From Acidicapsa ligni (lineage in GTDB: Bacteria > Acidobacteriota > Terriglobia > Terriglobales > Acidobacteriaceae), in the NCBI RefSeq assembly GCF_025685655.1, contig NZ_JAGSYG010000001.1, positions 1,116,001 to 1,180,000 of the forward strand: DNA of 64,000 nt, written 5' to 3'. The notes under the pieces are model-generated. The model saw only the letters and a list, made by a program, of their open reading frames with translations. It had not been told where the DNA came from and did not search any database. The translations under genes and the position numbers were made by a program. Positions 8,854 to 17,573 of this stretch are shown in pieces (position 1 is the first letter of the stretch; every line of letters begins with the position of its first letter).

Positions 8854-9776
8854 TGGCAAAGATGATCCAGGTTACGAGACAAGCCGCACCTGTTCGAGAA
8901 GCGTTTGCAGCCGAGCATCTTGCGGAACTGGCGCGACAATCGCTGGTGGCAGAGGTTGAGTTAACTCCAAAGCCAGGGCTGGTCGATCGCAGAGGATCAG
9001 GCTCGCACACCGATCTGTCCTTAGATCTCATGCGACGATCTGCCTCGGCTATCGCTCCCTACTTTGCCGACATGGTTGCCGCTTCGCAGGCGATGCCTAT
9101 TGGCCCGGTCTTGCGCACAGAGGTAGCTGCTATCGGAAGGGCCGCTGAGGCAGCGATGCTTCAGGTGACTAATGGAAGCAACTCGCATAAAGGAGCTATC
9201 TGGATTCTGGGGCTTCTTGTCACTGCGGCAGGCTGTCGTTACGACGCTGCACAACCAGAGATTATCGCGCGGGATGCGGGCTTTCTCGCGCAACTGCCAG
9301 ACCGTGCACAGCCCCAACTTGTATCCCACGGAGACGTCGTCAAAGCTCGCTATGGCGCGACCGGCGCACGCGGCGAGGCGTATTCCGGGTTTCCTCATGT
9401 GGTGCGTGTTGGTCTTCCCGCTCTGCGTGCGGCAAGAAAGAAAGGCTGCACGGAAACGAATAGCAGATTATCCGCGCTGCTTAACATTATGGTTCGGCTG
9501 GACGATACCTGCGTTCTATACCGTGGCGGAGCCGAGGCGCTGACAGCGGTACAGAGCGGCGCTGCGGACGTGCTTATCGCCGGAGAGCCCGGAAGCATTG
9601 CGGGAGATCAGGCAATGAGGCGGCTTGATGAGGATCTCTTCCTGCGGCATGTTTCTCCCGGTGGGAGTGCGGATCTTCTGGCTGCCACTCTCTTTCTGGA
9701 TGCCCTGGAGCGCAATCAACACACGGTAGAAGAGGACGACAGTCTTTCGGAGGAAAACAACTATGGAGCAAATTGA
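8853..9776 (+). CDS. mdcB: triphosphoribosyl-dephospho-CoA synthase
   Basis: Makes the precursor of the 2'-(5''-triphosphoribosyl)-3'-dephospho-CoA prosthetic group of MdcC from dephospho-CoA and ATP (CitG/MdcB family). I start it at the ATG that overlaps the mdcA stop (307 residues); the frame extends 16 codons further upstream inside mdcA. Family features include VELTPKPGLVDRRGSGSHTD near residue 35, TNGSNSHKGAIW, and the GARGEAYSGFP loop. Its end overlaps the mdcC start by 14 bases. Confidence 0.95.
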   Translation: MAKMIQVTRQAAPVREAFAAEHLAELARQSLVAEVELTPKPGLVDRRGSGSHTDLSLDLMRRSASAIAPYFADMVAASQAMPIGPVLRTEVAAIGRAAEAAMLQVTNGSNSHKGAIWILGLLVTAAGCRYDAAQPEIIARDAGFLAQLPDRAQPQLVSHGDVVKARYGATGARGEAYSGFPHVVRVGLPALRAARKKGCTETNSRLSALLNIMVRLDDTCVLYRGGAEALTAVQSGAADVLIAGEPGSIAGDQAMRRLDEDLFLRHVSPGGSADLLAATLFLDALERNQHTVEEDDSLSEENNYGAN

Positions 9777-10059
9777 GTTCGACTATCCGGCGGCGAAACG
9801 TCGCATCGCTAAAAAGGCTCATGTTGGAGTCGTAGGCTCCGGAGACATGGAGGTTCTGATGGAGCCGGCTCCGAGCGAAGGAGCTCACGTCTCGATCACA
9901 ACCAGCGTGGACGGCTTTCAGGACTCATGGAAGGCCGTACTCGACCGCTTCTTCTCAAAGTTTGATGGTGCTGTTCGGATTCACATCAACGATGCAGGAG
10001 CAACACCGGGCAGTGTTTTGCTGCGCCTGGAACAGGCAGTGGAGGTGATTAGCCAATGA
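9763..10059 (+). CDS. mdcC: malonate decarboxylase acyl carrier protein (delta subunit)
   Basis: A 98-residue carrier that holds the acetyl/malonyl group through a phosphoribosyl-dephospho-CoA arm. The attachment region GVVGSGDMEVL is intact, with S26 as the expected modified serine. It is an acidic small protein starting inside the end of mdcB, with GAGG upstream. It ends ATGA-overlapped with mdcD. Confidence 0.94.
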   Translation: MEQIEFDYPAAKRRIAKKAHVGVVGSGDMEVLMEPAPSEGAHVSITTSVDGFQDSWKAVLDRFFSKFDGAVRIHINDAGATPGSVLLRLEQAVEVISQ

Positions 10060-10928
10060 GCCAGACAAGTATGATTCCGGAGTTCGTAAGCCGCAATAGC
10101 TTTATTGAGCTTGATGGCCGCAGACGAGCCCAGAGCTTGTTCGATAAGGGCACCTGGAAGGAGCTGGTTGGTCCATTCGATCAGATGTCTTCTCCGTGGT
10201 TGCCAATGCAAGGCATCGCTCCACAAGCTGACGATGGTTGCATTGTGATCAAAGGAAAAATCGGTGGGATGCCTGCTGTGGCTATTGCGCTTGAAGGAGC
10301 ATTTCAAGGTGGCAGCATCGGCGAAGTTTCAGGTGCGAAGATGACTGCCGCTTTGGATTTTGCAACGAGGGATTCTGAAGCGGGCAAAAGGACTGCCGCG
10401 ATTCTTTTACTAGAGACGGGTGGCGTGCGCTTGCAGGAGGCCAACCTTGGCCTGGCAGCGGTAGCTGAAGTGATCTCCTCGGTCCTTGCCTTACGTCCGC
10501 ATGCTCCAGTCATTACTCTCATTGCCGGTACGGTGGGTTGCTTTGGAGGGATGTCCCTTGCAGCCGGAGTATCGAGCTACATTGTCATGACCCGCGAGGC
10601 GCGCCTCGGTCTCAATGGCCCTGAGGTCATCGAGCAGGAGTCCGGTATCGACGAGTTTGATGCTTCGGACCGAGCACTCATCTGGGCTATTCATGGTGGC
10701 GAACAGCGCGTTGGCATGGGCCTGGCCGATGCTCTTGTCGAAGATGACGCCGAAAAGATCAGGACAGTCATTCAAGGATATGTTCAGGCTGATCTGAAAC
10801 CCGAATACAGAAGCCAGCAAGTAGATCTATACCGTGACCGAATCGCTGCTTTGGATACGTCCGAGCAGATCGATCCAAAGAGCCTGCGTCAGAAGTGGGG
10901 CAACAAAACAACAGGAGAATCGCGATGA
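10056..10928 (+). CDS. mdcD: malonate decarboxylase beta subunit
   Basis: A carboxyltransferase-fold subunit that, with MdcE, removes CO2 from malonyl-S-carrier without biotin. The 290-residue product has the crotonase-like core with ILLLETGGVRLQEANLGL and GTVGCFGGMSLAAG (oxyanion-hole glycines). The start overlaps the mdcC stop as ATGA, and its own stop overlaps the mdcE start the same way, consistent with one-to-one subunit production. Confidence 0.96.
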   Translation: MSQTSMIPEFVSRNSFIELDGRRRAQSLFDKGTWKELVGPFDQMSSPWLPMQGIAPQADDGCIVIKGKIGGMPAVAIALEGAFQGGSIGEVSGAKMTAALDFATRDSEAGKRTAAILLLETGGVRLQEANLGLAAVAEVISSVLALRPHAPVITLIAGTVGCFGGMSLAAGVSSYIVMTREARLGLNGPEVIEQESGIDEFDASDRALIWAIHGGEQRVGMGLADALVEDDAEKIRTVIQGYVQADLKPEYRSQQVDLYRDRIAALDTSEQIDPKSLRQKWGNKTTGESR

Positions 10929-11758
10929 GCGAACAGATTGGATTACGCGGCAGGACATGGTTCCAGGCTTTAACAGAGAACAACCAAACTGCATCTGGAG
11001 ATCCCGGTACTGTTCTCGCGTCTGAAGCCAGGATCGGCGACGAAATGGCGTTGTTCCTTGCCGTAGTTCCAAATCCATCCAGCCGATTTCCCTGCGTACG
11101 AGAGGGACAGGTAGGTCTCGAAGAGGCATTTGCCTTAGCCAGCCACCTGCGTCGGATAATCGCCGAAGATCGCGAAAAGGCAAAAGATCAAAAGCGGCCG
11201 ATCATTGCGATCGTCGATGTAAAGAGCCAGGCCTATGGGCGTCGTGAAGAGACAGCGGGAATATTCTTCGCTGCTGCAGCCTCAGCGGATGCCTATGCTT
11301 CGGCGCGAACGGCAGGCCATCCGGTCATTGCGCTCGTAGCGGGACATGCCTTTTCCGGTGGGTTTCTCACGCATGGCTACCAGGCGAATCGTATTCTCGC
11401 CTTTGACGACTCTGGCATCATGATTCACGCAATGCACAAAGAAGCGGCGGCGAGAATCACTCGTCGATCCGTCGCCGAACTTGAGCAACTCGGTCATGAG
11501 ATTGTGCCCATGTCCTATGACGTGCGGGACTATGCCAAGCTTGGTCTGCTTCACAAGCTGCTGCATGTGAATGATCCTCTGCATCCTACGGTAGCCGATA
11601 TCCAGGCCATCAGGCTTGATTTGATTGATGCTATTCGGGATGCACGACATGGTGCGACCGACCTCAGCAATCGCCTTCAGGCCGAAGCAGCAAGGCAAAC
11701 ACGGAAGGCTGGAATTGCCGTTCGCGCTGCGCTGGAAGCACAGTGGCAGAGCGCATAA
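10925..11758 (+). CDS. mdcE: malonate decarboxylase gamma subunit (co-decarboxylase)
   Basis: The partner of MdcD in the decarboxylase core. The ATG at 10925 overlaps the mdcD TGA and gives 277 residues; an upstream in-frame codon at 10895 is less likely. The crotonase-like region includes DVKSQAYGRREE and ALVAGHAFSGGFLTHG. Nine bases separate its stop from the next gene. Confidence 0.95.
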   Translation: MSEQIGLRGRTWFQALTENNQTASGDPGTVLASEARIGDEMALFLAVVPNPSSRFPCVREGQVGLEEAFALASHLRRIIAEDREKAKDQKRPIIAIVDVKSQAYGRREETAGIFFAAAASADAYASARTAGHPVIALVAGHAFSGGFLTHGYQANRILAFDDSGIMIHAMHKEAAARITRRSVAELEQLGHEIVPMSYDVRDYAKLGLLHKLLHVNDPLHPTVADIQAIRLDLIDAIRDARHGATDLSNRLQAEAARQTRKAGIAVRAALEAQWQSA

Positions 11759-11767
11759 GGAGCGGTT

Positions 11768-12715
11768 GTGACGAAGGTTCTTGTTGACACTCTCGTTCCT
11801 ATATTCGTTGGTCTGTTGCTGGGTTATATAGCTGGCCGACGAGGCATGATGGACAATCAGAATGTCCGAAATCTGATTGTCCTGGTGATGAACTTTGCGA
11901 TCCCCTGCGCTTTGTTCTCAACCATTATCGGGTCGTCACGAGCTGTTTTGCTTCAACATATTCCTGCGGCATTGATGATCACCCTGGTCTTCAGCGCTCT
12001 TTACCTTATCAGCTATATCTGGGCGCGCAGAGGACTGGGCATGTCGCTTTCGGATGCGTCAGTCCTGGCTCTGACTATCGGCTTTCCGAATTCGGCCGCA
12101 ATTGCTTTGCCCTTATTCAGGGGAGCCTATGGCGCTGAAGCAACCGTCACGGCTGCATTGTCGATCGCTATTGGATCGATCACTATCTCACCTCTCACAC
12201 TGGCTCTGCTTGAGGCTGACAAGCAGTCCGCAGGGAATGGAATTTCAATAGGGCGAATCTTTCGCAGTTTTCCTCGCGCTCTTATTCGTCCCGTTGTCTG
12301 GGCTCCGCTGCTCGCTCTGATTGGCGTCTTCTCTGATATTTATCTTCCGTCTTTCGTTGCAGGAACACTTACCACTCTGGGCAGTGCGGCAACTGGTTCC
12401 GCTCTCATCCTTACCGGTCTGGTCGTCTCTGCACAGAGCTTTCGGTTCAGTGGCAGCGTTGCAATCACCACGGTTCTAAAGCTGGTGGTGCAGCCTCTAT
12501 TTGCCTTATGCATGATGTTGTTATTTCGTATGGATCACAATGATGTACGTAACATCACAGTCATTAGCGCGATCCCTGGCGGTTTTTTCGGCCTGGTATT
12601 TGGCAAAGGATTCAACGCTACGCCGGAAGCTGCCAGTTCTGGATTGATTGGCACTTATCTCATGGGCTGGCTCACGCTGGCACTATGGATGCTTCTAGTC
12701 GCGAGGTTCTTTTAA
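11768..12715 (+). CDS. mdcF: AEC-family transporter, probable malonate importer
   Basis: A 315-residue integral membrane protein with about ten hydrophobic segments, of the auxin-efflux-carrier (AEC) family, which includes MdcF. The GTG start follows AAGGAG by a short spacer. Its place between the gamma subunit and mdcG, as in Klebsiella, makes malonate uptake the best guess. The function is inferred from context; AEC proteins are not always importers. Confidence 0.88.
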   Translation: MTKVLVDTLVPIFVGLLLGYIAGRRGMMDNQNVRNLIVLVMNFAIPCALFSTIIGSSRAVLLQHIPAALMITLVFSALYLISYIWARRGLGMSLSDASVLALTIGFPNSAAIALPLFRGAYGAEATVTAALSIAIGSITISPLTLALLEADKQSAGNGISIGRIFRSFPRALIRPVVWAPLLALIGVFSDIYLPSFVAGTLTTLGSAATGSALILTGLVVSAQSFRFSGSVAITTVLKLVVQPLFALCMMLLFRMDHNDVRNITVISAIPGGFFGLVFGKGFNATPEAASSGLIGTYLMGWLTLALWMLLVARFF

Positions 12716-12740
12716 GTAGCCGGGTTTTTCTAAGTCACTC

Positions 12741-13391
12741 ATGATTTCTATCGCTCAACATTCGCTTCGGGTACACGACCTTCTTCTGCTGCGATCAGGC
12801 GTTGTAATCTCTGCGGATGGGAGCAAACCTGCGTGGGTTACGTCATTCGAGTCGGGTGATCTCTGGGTCGTGGTGCGCCGAGCCACCGCTCCAAGCGGAT
12901 TCGTCGCTGTAGGTATCCGAGGCGTCCACAGGAACCAGCGCTGGGGCGGTTTCGCTGCTCTCGCTGATGTCAAAGAGAGGCTTCATCCTTCGCAGCTTTC
13001 CTTTCGTATGGCGCATCGCACGCGTATCGCAATTCCTGCTTTGGCGACCCTATCCTGGCTCGAAGGACAACTGGAGAGATCTGCACTGGATTGGGGGCCG
13101 GTCGGTAGTGTTGGCTTTGAACTGGCGACAGGTCAGCAAGTTGTAACTGGAACCAGCGATCTCGATATTGCGCTGTTCGCTCCAACACGATTTACCAAAG
13201 ATGCTGCTCGCGATCTCTGGTCCATCATGAGGTCAGCACCAGGAAAAATTGATGTGCGTGTTGAGACTCTTTGTTGCGGGTTTTCGCTGGAAGAATATGC
13301 TCGCGAGGAGACAGGGCAAGTCCTTGTACGATTGCCGGAAAGCCAAAAATTTGCAATCGATCCTTGGAGCGTTTCTGTTATGAAGGACTAA
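12741..13391 (+). CDS. mdcG: phosphoribosyl-dephospho-CoA transferase (holo-ACP synthase)
   Basis: Transfers the triphosphoribosyl-dephospho-CoA made by MdcB onto the serine of MdcC. The protein has 216 residues with the nucleotidyltransferase-like segment TGTSDLDIALFAPTRF (DxD pair). The C-terminal QVLVRLPESQKFAIDPW is typical of MdcG. The ribosome-binding site is weak. Three bases separate its stop codon from the mdcH start. Confidence 0.93.
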   Translation: MISIAQHSLRVHDLLLLRSGVVISADGSKPAWVTSFESGDLWVVVRRATAPSGFVAVGIRGVHRNQRWGGFAALADVKERLHPSQLSFRMAHRTRIAIPALATLSWLEGQLERSALDWGPVGSVGFELATGQQVVTGTSDLDIALFAPTRFTKDAARDLWSIMRSAPGKIDVRVETLCCGFSLEEYAREETGQVLVRLPESQKFAIDPWSVSVMKD

Positions 13392-13393
13392 GG

Positions 13394-14323
13394 ATGAAAA
13401 CCGCAATACTTTTTCCCGGCCAGGGTTCACAGAAACCTCAGATGCTTCACGAACTGGTGCAGCATCCTGCTATTGCAGAAACTTTGTCTGAGGTTAGCGA
13501 AGTCTTGAGCCTCGACGTCCGAACGCTTGATACGCCTGAAGCTTTGCAATCCGCGGTCTCGGTTCAACTGGCGATTTTGACGGCCAGCGTCGCCACTGCG
13601 AGAGCGCTTCAGCAAAGCGGGCTTGAACCGTTAGCTGTTGCGGGTCTCTCGGTCGGAGCATTCTCCGCAGCAGTTGCAGCAGGCTCTATATCGCTCCCGG
13701 ATGCTGTGCAGCTGGTACGTTTTCGCGCTGAAGAGATGGAGCGGATGTATCCGGCAGGGTATGGTCTATCTGCCATTGTTGGTCTCAGTGAAACGCAGGT
13801 GGCTAAGTTAGTCGAGGCCGAGAATAGTAAGGAACATCCTGTCTTCGTGGGGAATATCAACGCGCCGAGACAGATTGTTATCGCAGGATCGAATGAGGGT
13901 ATGGAGCTAGTTTTGCAAAAGGCGCGCGCGCAGGGAGCGCGTAAGGCAGAGCGTCTGGATGTGCCTGTGCCTTCTCACTGCGCTCTGCTGCAGCCGGTCG
14001 CGGACTCTCTTCGCCTTCAACTTCAATCGATATCCGTGAAAGATCCGAAGCCTATCTATCTGGCCAATGTAACGGCAAGAGCCGTGCGTACCGCGCAGGG
14101 AGTTGCAAGGGATTTAGCCGATAACATTGCCCACGGAGTTCGATGGTATGATGCGACCACCGTCGCACGGGAGCTTGGTTGTGAGCTCTTCCTCGAAGTT
14201 CCGCCCGGACACACTTTGAGCGATTTAGCCCAGGAGAATCTGCCCGAAATCAAGGCTCACACGATCACTCCAGAGACATTCAACAGACTACTGAATCTGG
14301 CGAAGAATGAAGCTACATCGTGA
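13394..14323 (+). CDS. mdcH: malonate decarboxylase epsilon subunit (malonyl-CoA:ACP transacylase)
   Basis: Loads malonyl from malonyl-CoA onto MdcC to prime the cycle. FabD-like fold: GQGSQ at residues 9-13, nucleophile S86 in GLSVGAF, and H195 in VPSHCALLQP. I use the ATG at 13394 (309 residues) because GQGSQ then sits next to the N terminus as in the family; the open frame reaches back to 13271 within mdcG. It is the last gene of the operon; no clear terminator was seen after it. Confidence 0.95.
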   Translation: MKTAILFPGQGSQKPQMLHELVQHPAIAETLSEVSEVLSLDVRTLDTPEALQSAVSVQLAILTASVATARALQQSGLEPLAVAGLSVGAFSAAVAAGSISLPDAVQLVRFRAEEMERMYPAGYGLSAIVGLSETQVAKLVEAENSKEHPVFVGNINAPRQIVIAGSNEGMELVLQKARAQGARKAERLDVPVPSHCALLQPVADSLRLQLQSISVKDPKPIYLANVTARAVRTAQGVARDLADNIAHGVRWYDATTVARELGCELFLEVPPGHTLSDLAQENLPEIKAHTITPETFNRLLNLAKNEATS

Positions 14324-14457
14324 TTTAACGCTAAGTTTGTTGACTTACTTTGTTGGTTTGCAAGGTGCGTCTCCGAGGCTGGAGTGCAAGGTGCTTTGCC
14401 GCCGGTTTTATGTCAATGCCTATGCCATAAATATCGGCAAGAGCACGCAAAGGGGCT

Positions 14458-14949
14458 CTAACTCCGGGATGAACGTGATCGCGTCGTCTTGGCTCGGGTC
14501 TTGGTTGCAGACTTGGTTACGCTTGCGCGGTTTTGTAACTCCTTCAAGGCCTGGAGGAGTGTGTGTCTTTCTAGCATTGAGAGAACTGCCTCTTCTGCAT
14601 CATCAATGAGTTCTTCGAAGTAGCCGCGAACGTTTGAACTGACCAGGCATCGATGCGGAATCCCCGTTCGTGGCACCCAGATTTTTTTGTCCATGACTAT
14701 GGAGCGATAGATATCGCGTAACGTGATCTGGTCCGGTGCTTTGGCGAGGCGGACGCCTCCATTTTTGCCCATCATCGAATGTACGAGTTCGTCTCGTACT
14801 AGCGGCACAAGAAGCTTCCGAACGAAGCTCGGATTTGCGCCGAGACTCTGGGCGAGCTGCGAAGAACTCAATTGTGAGACCGACTCCTGTTGTGCCAGCG
14901 CGAGGCTGAGCATCATCTGGAGCGCAGTCGGAAACCGAATGTCGATCAT
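14458..14949 (-). CDS. Rrf2-family transcriptional regulator
   Basis: A 163-residue winged-helix protein of the Rrf2 family, with HTH region ALAQQESVSQLSSSQLAQSL and wing MGKNGGVRLAKAP. Iron-sulphur Rrf2 members (IscR, NsrR) use three cysteines, but only C101 is present here, so a cluster-free mode is likely. The C terminus (about 140-163) is a basic Lys/Arg/Ser/Thr-rich tail. It is convergent with mdcH, 134 bp away, and is a candidate regulator of malonate use, although classical mdc operons use a LysR-type MdcR. A TTATCTG dyad lies upstream. Confidence 0.88.
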   Translation of the reverse strand: MIDIRFPTALQMMLSLALAQQESVSQLSSSQLAQSLGANPSFVRKLLVPLVRDELVHSMMGKNGGVRLAKAPDQITLRDIYRSIVMDKKIWVPRTGIPHRCLVSSNVRGYFEELIDDAEEAVLSMLERHTLLQALKELQNRASVTKSATKTRAKTTRSRSSRS

Positions 14950-15012
14950 GCTGTCGAATCCTTGTACCGCCGATGTGCGGAGACAAAAAGGCGCGATGAA
15001 ATGAGCGCGATC

Positions 15013-15041
15013 TTATCTGTATGCATTCTAGTTGCAGATAA
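15013..15041 (-). promoter_or_regulatory. inverted repeat TTATCTG-N15-CAGATAA upstream of the Rrf2 gene
   Basis: The seven-base arms at 15013-15019 and 15035-15041 are exact complements. They lie 64 bases upstream of the Rrf2 start, where an autoregulatory operator would be expected. Regulation is inferred only from position. Confidence 0.4.
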
Positions 15042-15200
15042 TCAATACAGCCAGTACAGGATCAGGTCGGTAACCTGGTCACTATCCCCTTCCATCATCC
15101 CGTGCCCATTGGCCTTGATGCCCCGAGTTGTGCGGCGACAAGATCATTGCCATTGTCGCCATACAACTGGGCTGCACGCTAATCCGCTGTCGTTGTTGGT

Positions 15201-16616
15201 TTATACAGCGCGGGAGAGCATGGATTGTCTCTTCCAATACGTGAGCGAACGCCATAGCCATTCCATCGGGCCAAAGTTGAAATAGCGCAGCCAGATAGAG
15301 CTGAAGACGAGATTGAAGGTCCACATGGCAAGCACGACATAGTAGAGCTGGTAATACTCCAGTTGACCGTACAGCTTCCATGGACTGCAGAGGAAAACGA
15401 ACTGGAGGATGATACTAGTCAATAGATAGTTGGTAAGCGCCATCTGGCCGACAGCAGCGAGAGGTTTCGTAAGCGATCGAAGGAGACCACTTTTAATTAC
15501 GATGAGTATCACGGATGCTGTGGCTAAAGCTCCACCGATGCGAGTCAGGTTAAAGGGGAATATGATCCAGAGTGAGTAGATTCCCGGCGCAAAACCCGAA
15601 TGCCATAGCTTGAAGAGACCCATGAACGTAAGAGGAATAGACACTAGAAAGCCAATGAGCGCGGTCCAGATGTAAGTCCTGTAGGAAAGCTCTGCTGTCA
15701 AGAATCGATTCTTGATGAGAGCCATGCCGATCAGCATCATGCCAAGGGAATCGGTGTAGATAAATCTGTAATAAATTTCACTTTCAATGTGACCTACTCT
15801 TTGCGCTCCACGCTTGATATACGCTACATATCCCTCGTTGCGATCTCTTATCCCATCATCGATTTGCTTTCTATCTGTTTTCTCGGGGATGAGTCTATCG
15901 GCCCAGGCATGTAACTCATATTTCTGAGACTCAGTGAGTTGCTTATGTCCTTTTTGACTTTCAAGAGCAGCAGAGGCCTGCCAGCTCAAGATCACATCAT
16001 CAACTCCGTGCGCAAGACGAAGAAAACTATAAGTAGAAAGCACCAGCGAAATAGATATGCCTGCTATTAAGAGTGTGCGAGGTTTCAGATGTCGGCATGG
16101 ATAGAGAAACAGCAGAGACGTAATGGCATAGAAGTAGAGAACATCTCCGTCCCAAATCAAGTAAGCATGTAGCATGCCGAAGAGTGCCAGCCACATATTT
16201 CTACGTAGGAATATGTCTGCCACTGTTTTATATGCACCGCGCTCTTCTGCGCGACGGGTTAAGAGTATGACTCCGGCGCCAAAAAGCAGCGTAAAGATGC
16301 CGCGCATCTTACCTTCGACGAAGGTCCAGTTCAGATATGAAAGAACCAGATTGAGGTGGGCATGTGAGCCAAGGAATGCCGGCTTTAAAAAACTGGTTGG
16401 GAAAGGATTGGGCATCACTGGTACGGCGAAGCTAAATATATTGCTTAGCAAAATGCCAAGCAACGCAAAACCACGCAAAGTATCCATGCTGGAGATGCGC
16501 TCTTGACGTGTAACAGCCTGAGCATATCCCGGGACCGGGCCAGCTAACTCCTCATCTGGAGAAGATCTGAATGTTATGTCTCCTGTATTCGTTGTAGATT
16601 CTTTCGTCTGTATCAT
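15201..16616 (-). CDS. DUF418-family integral membrane protein
   Basis: A 471-residue protein with many hydrophobic segments. Its N-terminal part (MDTLRGFALLGILLSNIFSF after a 40-residue cytoplasmic lead) and its C-terminal part (GQMALTNYLLTSI and following) match the DUF418/YeiB family. Members of this family are predicted transporters or acyltransferase-like membrane proteins of unknown function. AGAGGA precedes the ATG. A large soluble insertion sits near residues 200-290. It is upstream of nothing obvious and may stand alone. Confidence 0.88.
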   Translation of the reverse strand: MIQTKESTTNTGDITFRSSPDEELAGPVPGYAQAVTRQERISSMDTLRGFALLGILLSNIFSFAVPVMPNPFPTSFLKPAFLGSHAHLNLVLSYLNWTFVEGKMRGIFTLLFGAGVILLTRRAEERGAYKTVADIFLRRNMWLALFGMLHAYLIWDGDVLYFYAITSLLFLYPCRHLKPRTLLIAGISISLVLSTYSFLRLAHGVDDVILSWQASAALESQKGHKQLTESQKYELHAWADRLIPEKTDRKQIDDGIRDRNEGYVAYIKRGAQRVGHIESEIYYRFIYTDSLGMMLIGMALIKNRFLTAELSYRTYIWTALIGFLVSIPLTFMGLFKLWHSGFAPGIYSLWIIFPFNLTRIGGALATASVILIVIKSGLLRSLTKPLAAVGQMALTNYLLTSIILQFVFLCSPWKLYGQLEYYQLYYVVLAMWTFNLVFSSIWLRYFNFGPMEWLWRSLTYWKRQSMLSRAV

Positions 16617-16629
16617 GTGCGTCCTCTTT

Positions 16630-17565
16630 CTATTTATGGAGATGACTGTTCGCTTCGAGAACTATCTTGCCTGGGGCATTCCTCCCATTGCGAAGCGCCT
16701 GCTGGGCTATCGCAGCCTCGGCCAGTGGATAAGTTGCGGCTATAGGAATAATCAGGACCCCGGCTTCAACGAGTTCGACAAGCTTCGTCAAGTCTGCTTG
16801 ATTCGCCCGCGCAAACACCGTCTTTACGCCTGGCGCTGCTCCGGCGATCGAGCATGCGCGCACACCTGTTCGGCCTATCTTCGCGTTGAGAGAGAGAACT
16901 CCTCGTCCTGCGCAATCGAGGATAGCGTCGTAGCCTTCCGGAACGATTCTGCGGACGTCTTCGACAAGTTGGTCTCCATACAGAACGGGTTGAACGCCGA
17001 TCGAACGCAGGTAGTTATGGTTGATCTCTGAAGCGGAGCCGACCACTTTCGCTCCCAGAGATACCGCGATCTGCGCTGCAATGGAGCCGACACCGCCCGA
17101 GGCTCCATGAATAAGCAAAGTCTCCCCTGCCTGGATGTCGAGTGCATGGACAATTGCCTGATAGGCTGTGAGTCCCGCGAGCGGTAGAGCCGCAGCCTGC
17201 GCCCACGTAGCATTGCGCGGTTTCCGTGCAAAGGAAGAGACGGCGGCTGAGACCTTTTCAGCATAGGTACCATGCCTAAGGATTTCTTCTCGCACGAAGC
17301 CGATCACCTCATCGCCGGGTGCAAATTCCGAAACACCGGCTCCTGCGCGTTCCACGATACCGGCAACGTCCCAGCCTGGAATCACAGGAAACCAGGCGTC
17401 CATGATGCTGTCCCCGTGACCCTCTTGAAGTATGTGGTCAGCAGGATTGAGCGCGGCCGCTTTCACATGAATCAGAATGTTCGTCTGCGAAAGCTTTGGC
17501 TCCGGCACATCCGTGTATTCAAGAACTTCAGGCCCGCCGTACTGGCGGTAGATAATTGCCTTCAT
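16630..17565 (-). CDS. MDR-family NADP-dependent quinone oxidoreductase
   Basis: A medium-chain zinc-free oxidoreductase of the quinone reductase type. The 311-residue protein starts MKAIIYRQYGGPEVLEY, with the alcohol-dehydrogenase-like GroES domain (PELxPADHI region) and the nucleotide-binding segment LLIHGASGGVGSIAAQIA. No structural zinc cysteine lobe is present. I choose the ATG at 17565 because of its GAGG site and the family start. A GTG at 17577 would overlap the upstream stop as GTGA. It is co-transcribed with the SnoaL-like gene. Confidence 0.9.
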   Translation of the reverse strand: MKAIIYRQYGGPEVLEYTDVPEPKLSQTNILIHVKAAALNPADHILQEGHGDSIMDAWFPVIPGWDVAGIVERAGAGVSEFAPGDEVIGFVREEILRHGTYAEKVSAAVSSFARKPRNATWAQAAALPLAGLTAYQAIVHALDIQAGETLLIHGASGGVGSIAAQIAVSLGAKVVGSASEINHNYLRSIGVQPVLYGDQLVEDVRRIVPEGYDAILDCAGRGVLSLNAKIGRTGVRACSIAGAAPGVKTVFARANQADLTKLVELVEAGVLIIPIAATYPLAEAAIAQQALRNGRNAPGKIVLEANSHLHK

Positions 17566-17573
17566 ATCCAGCC

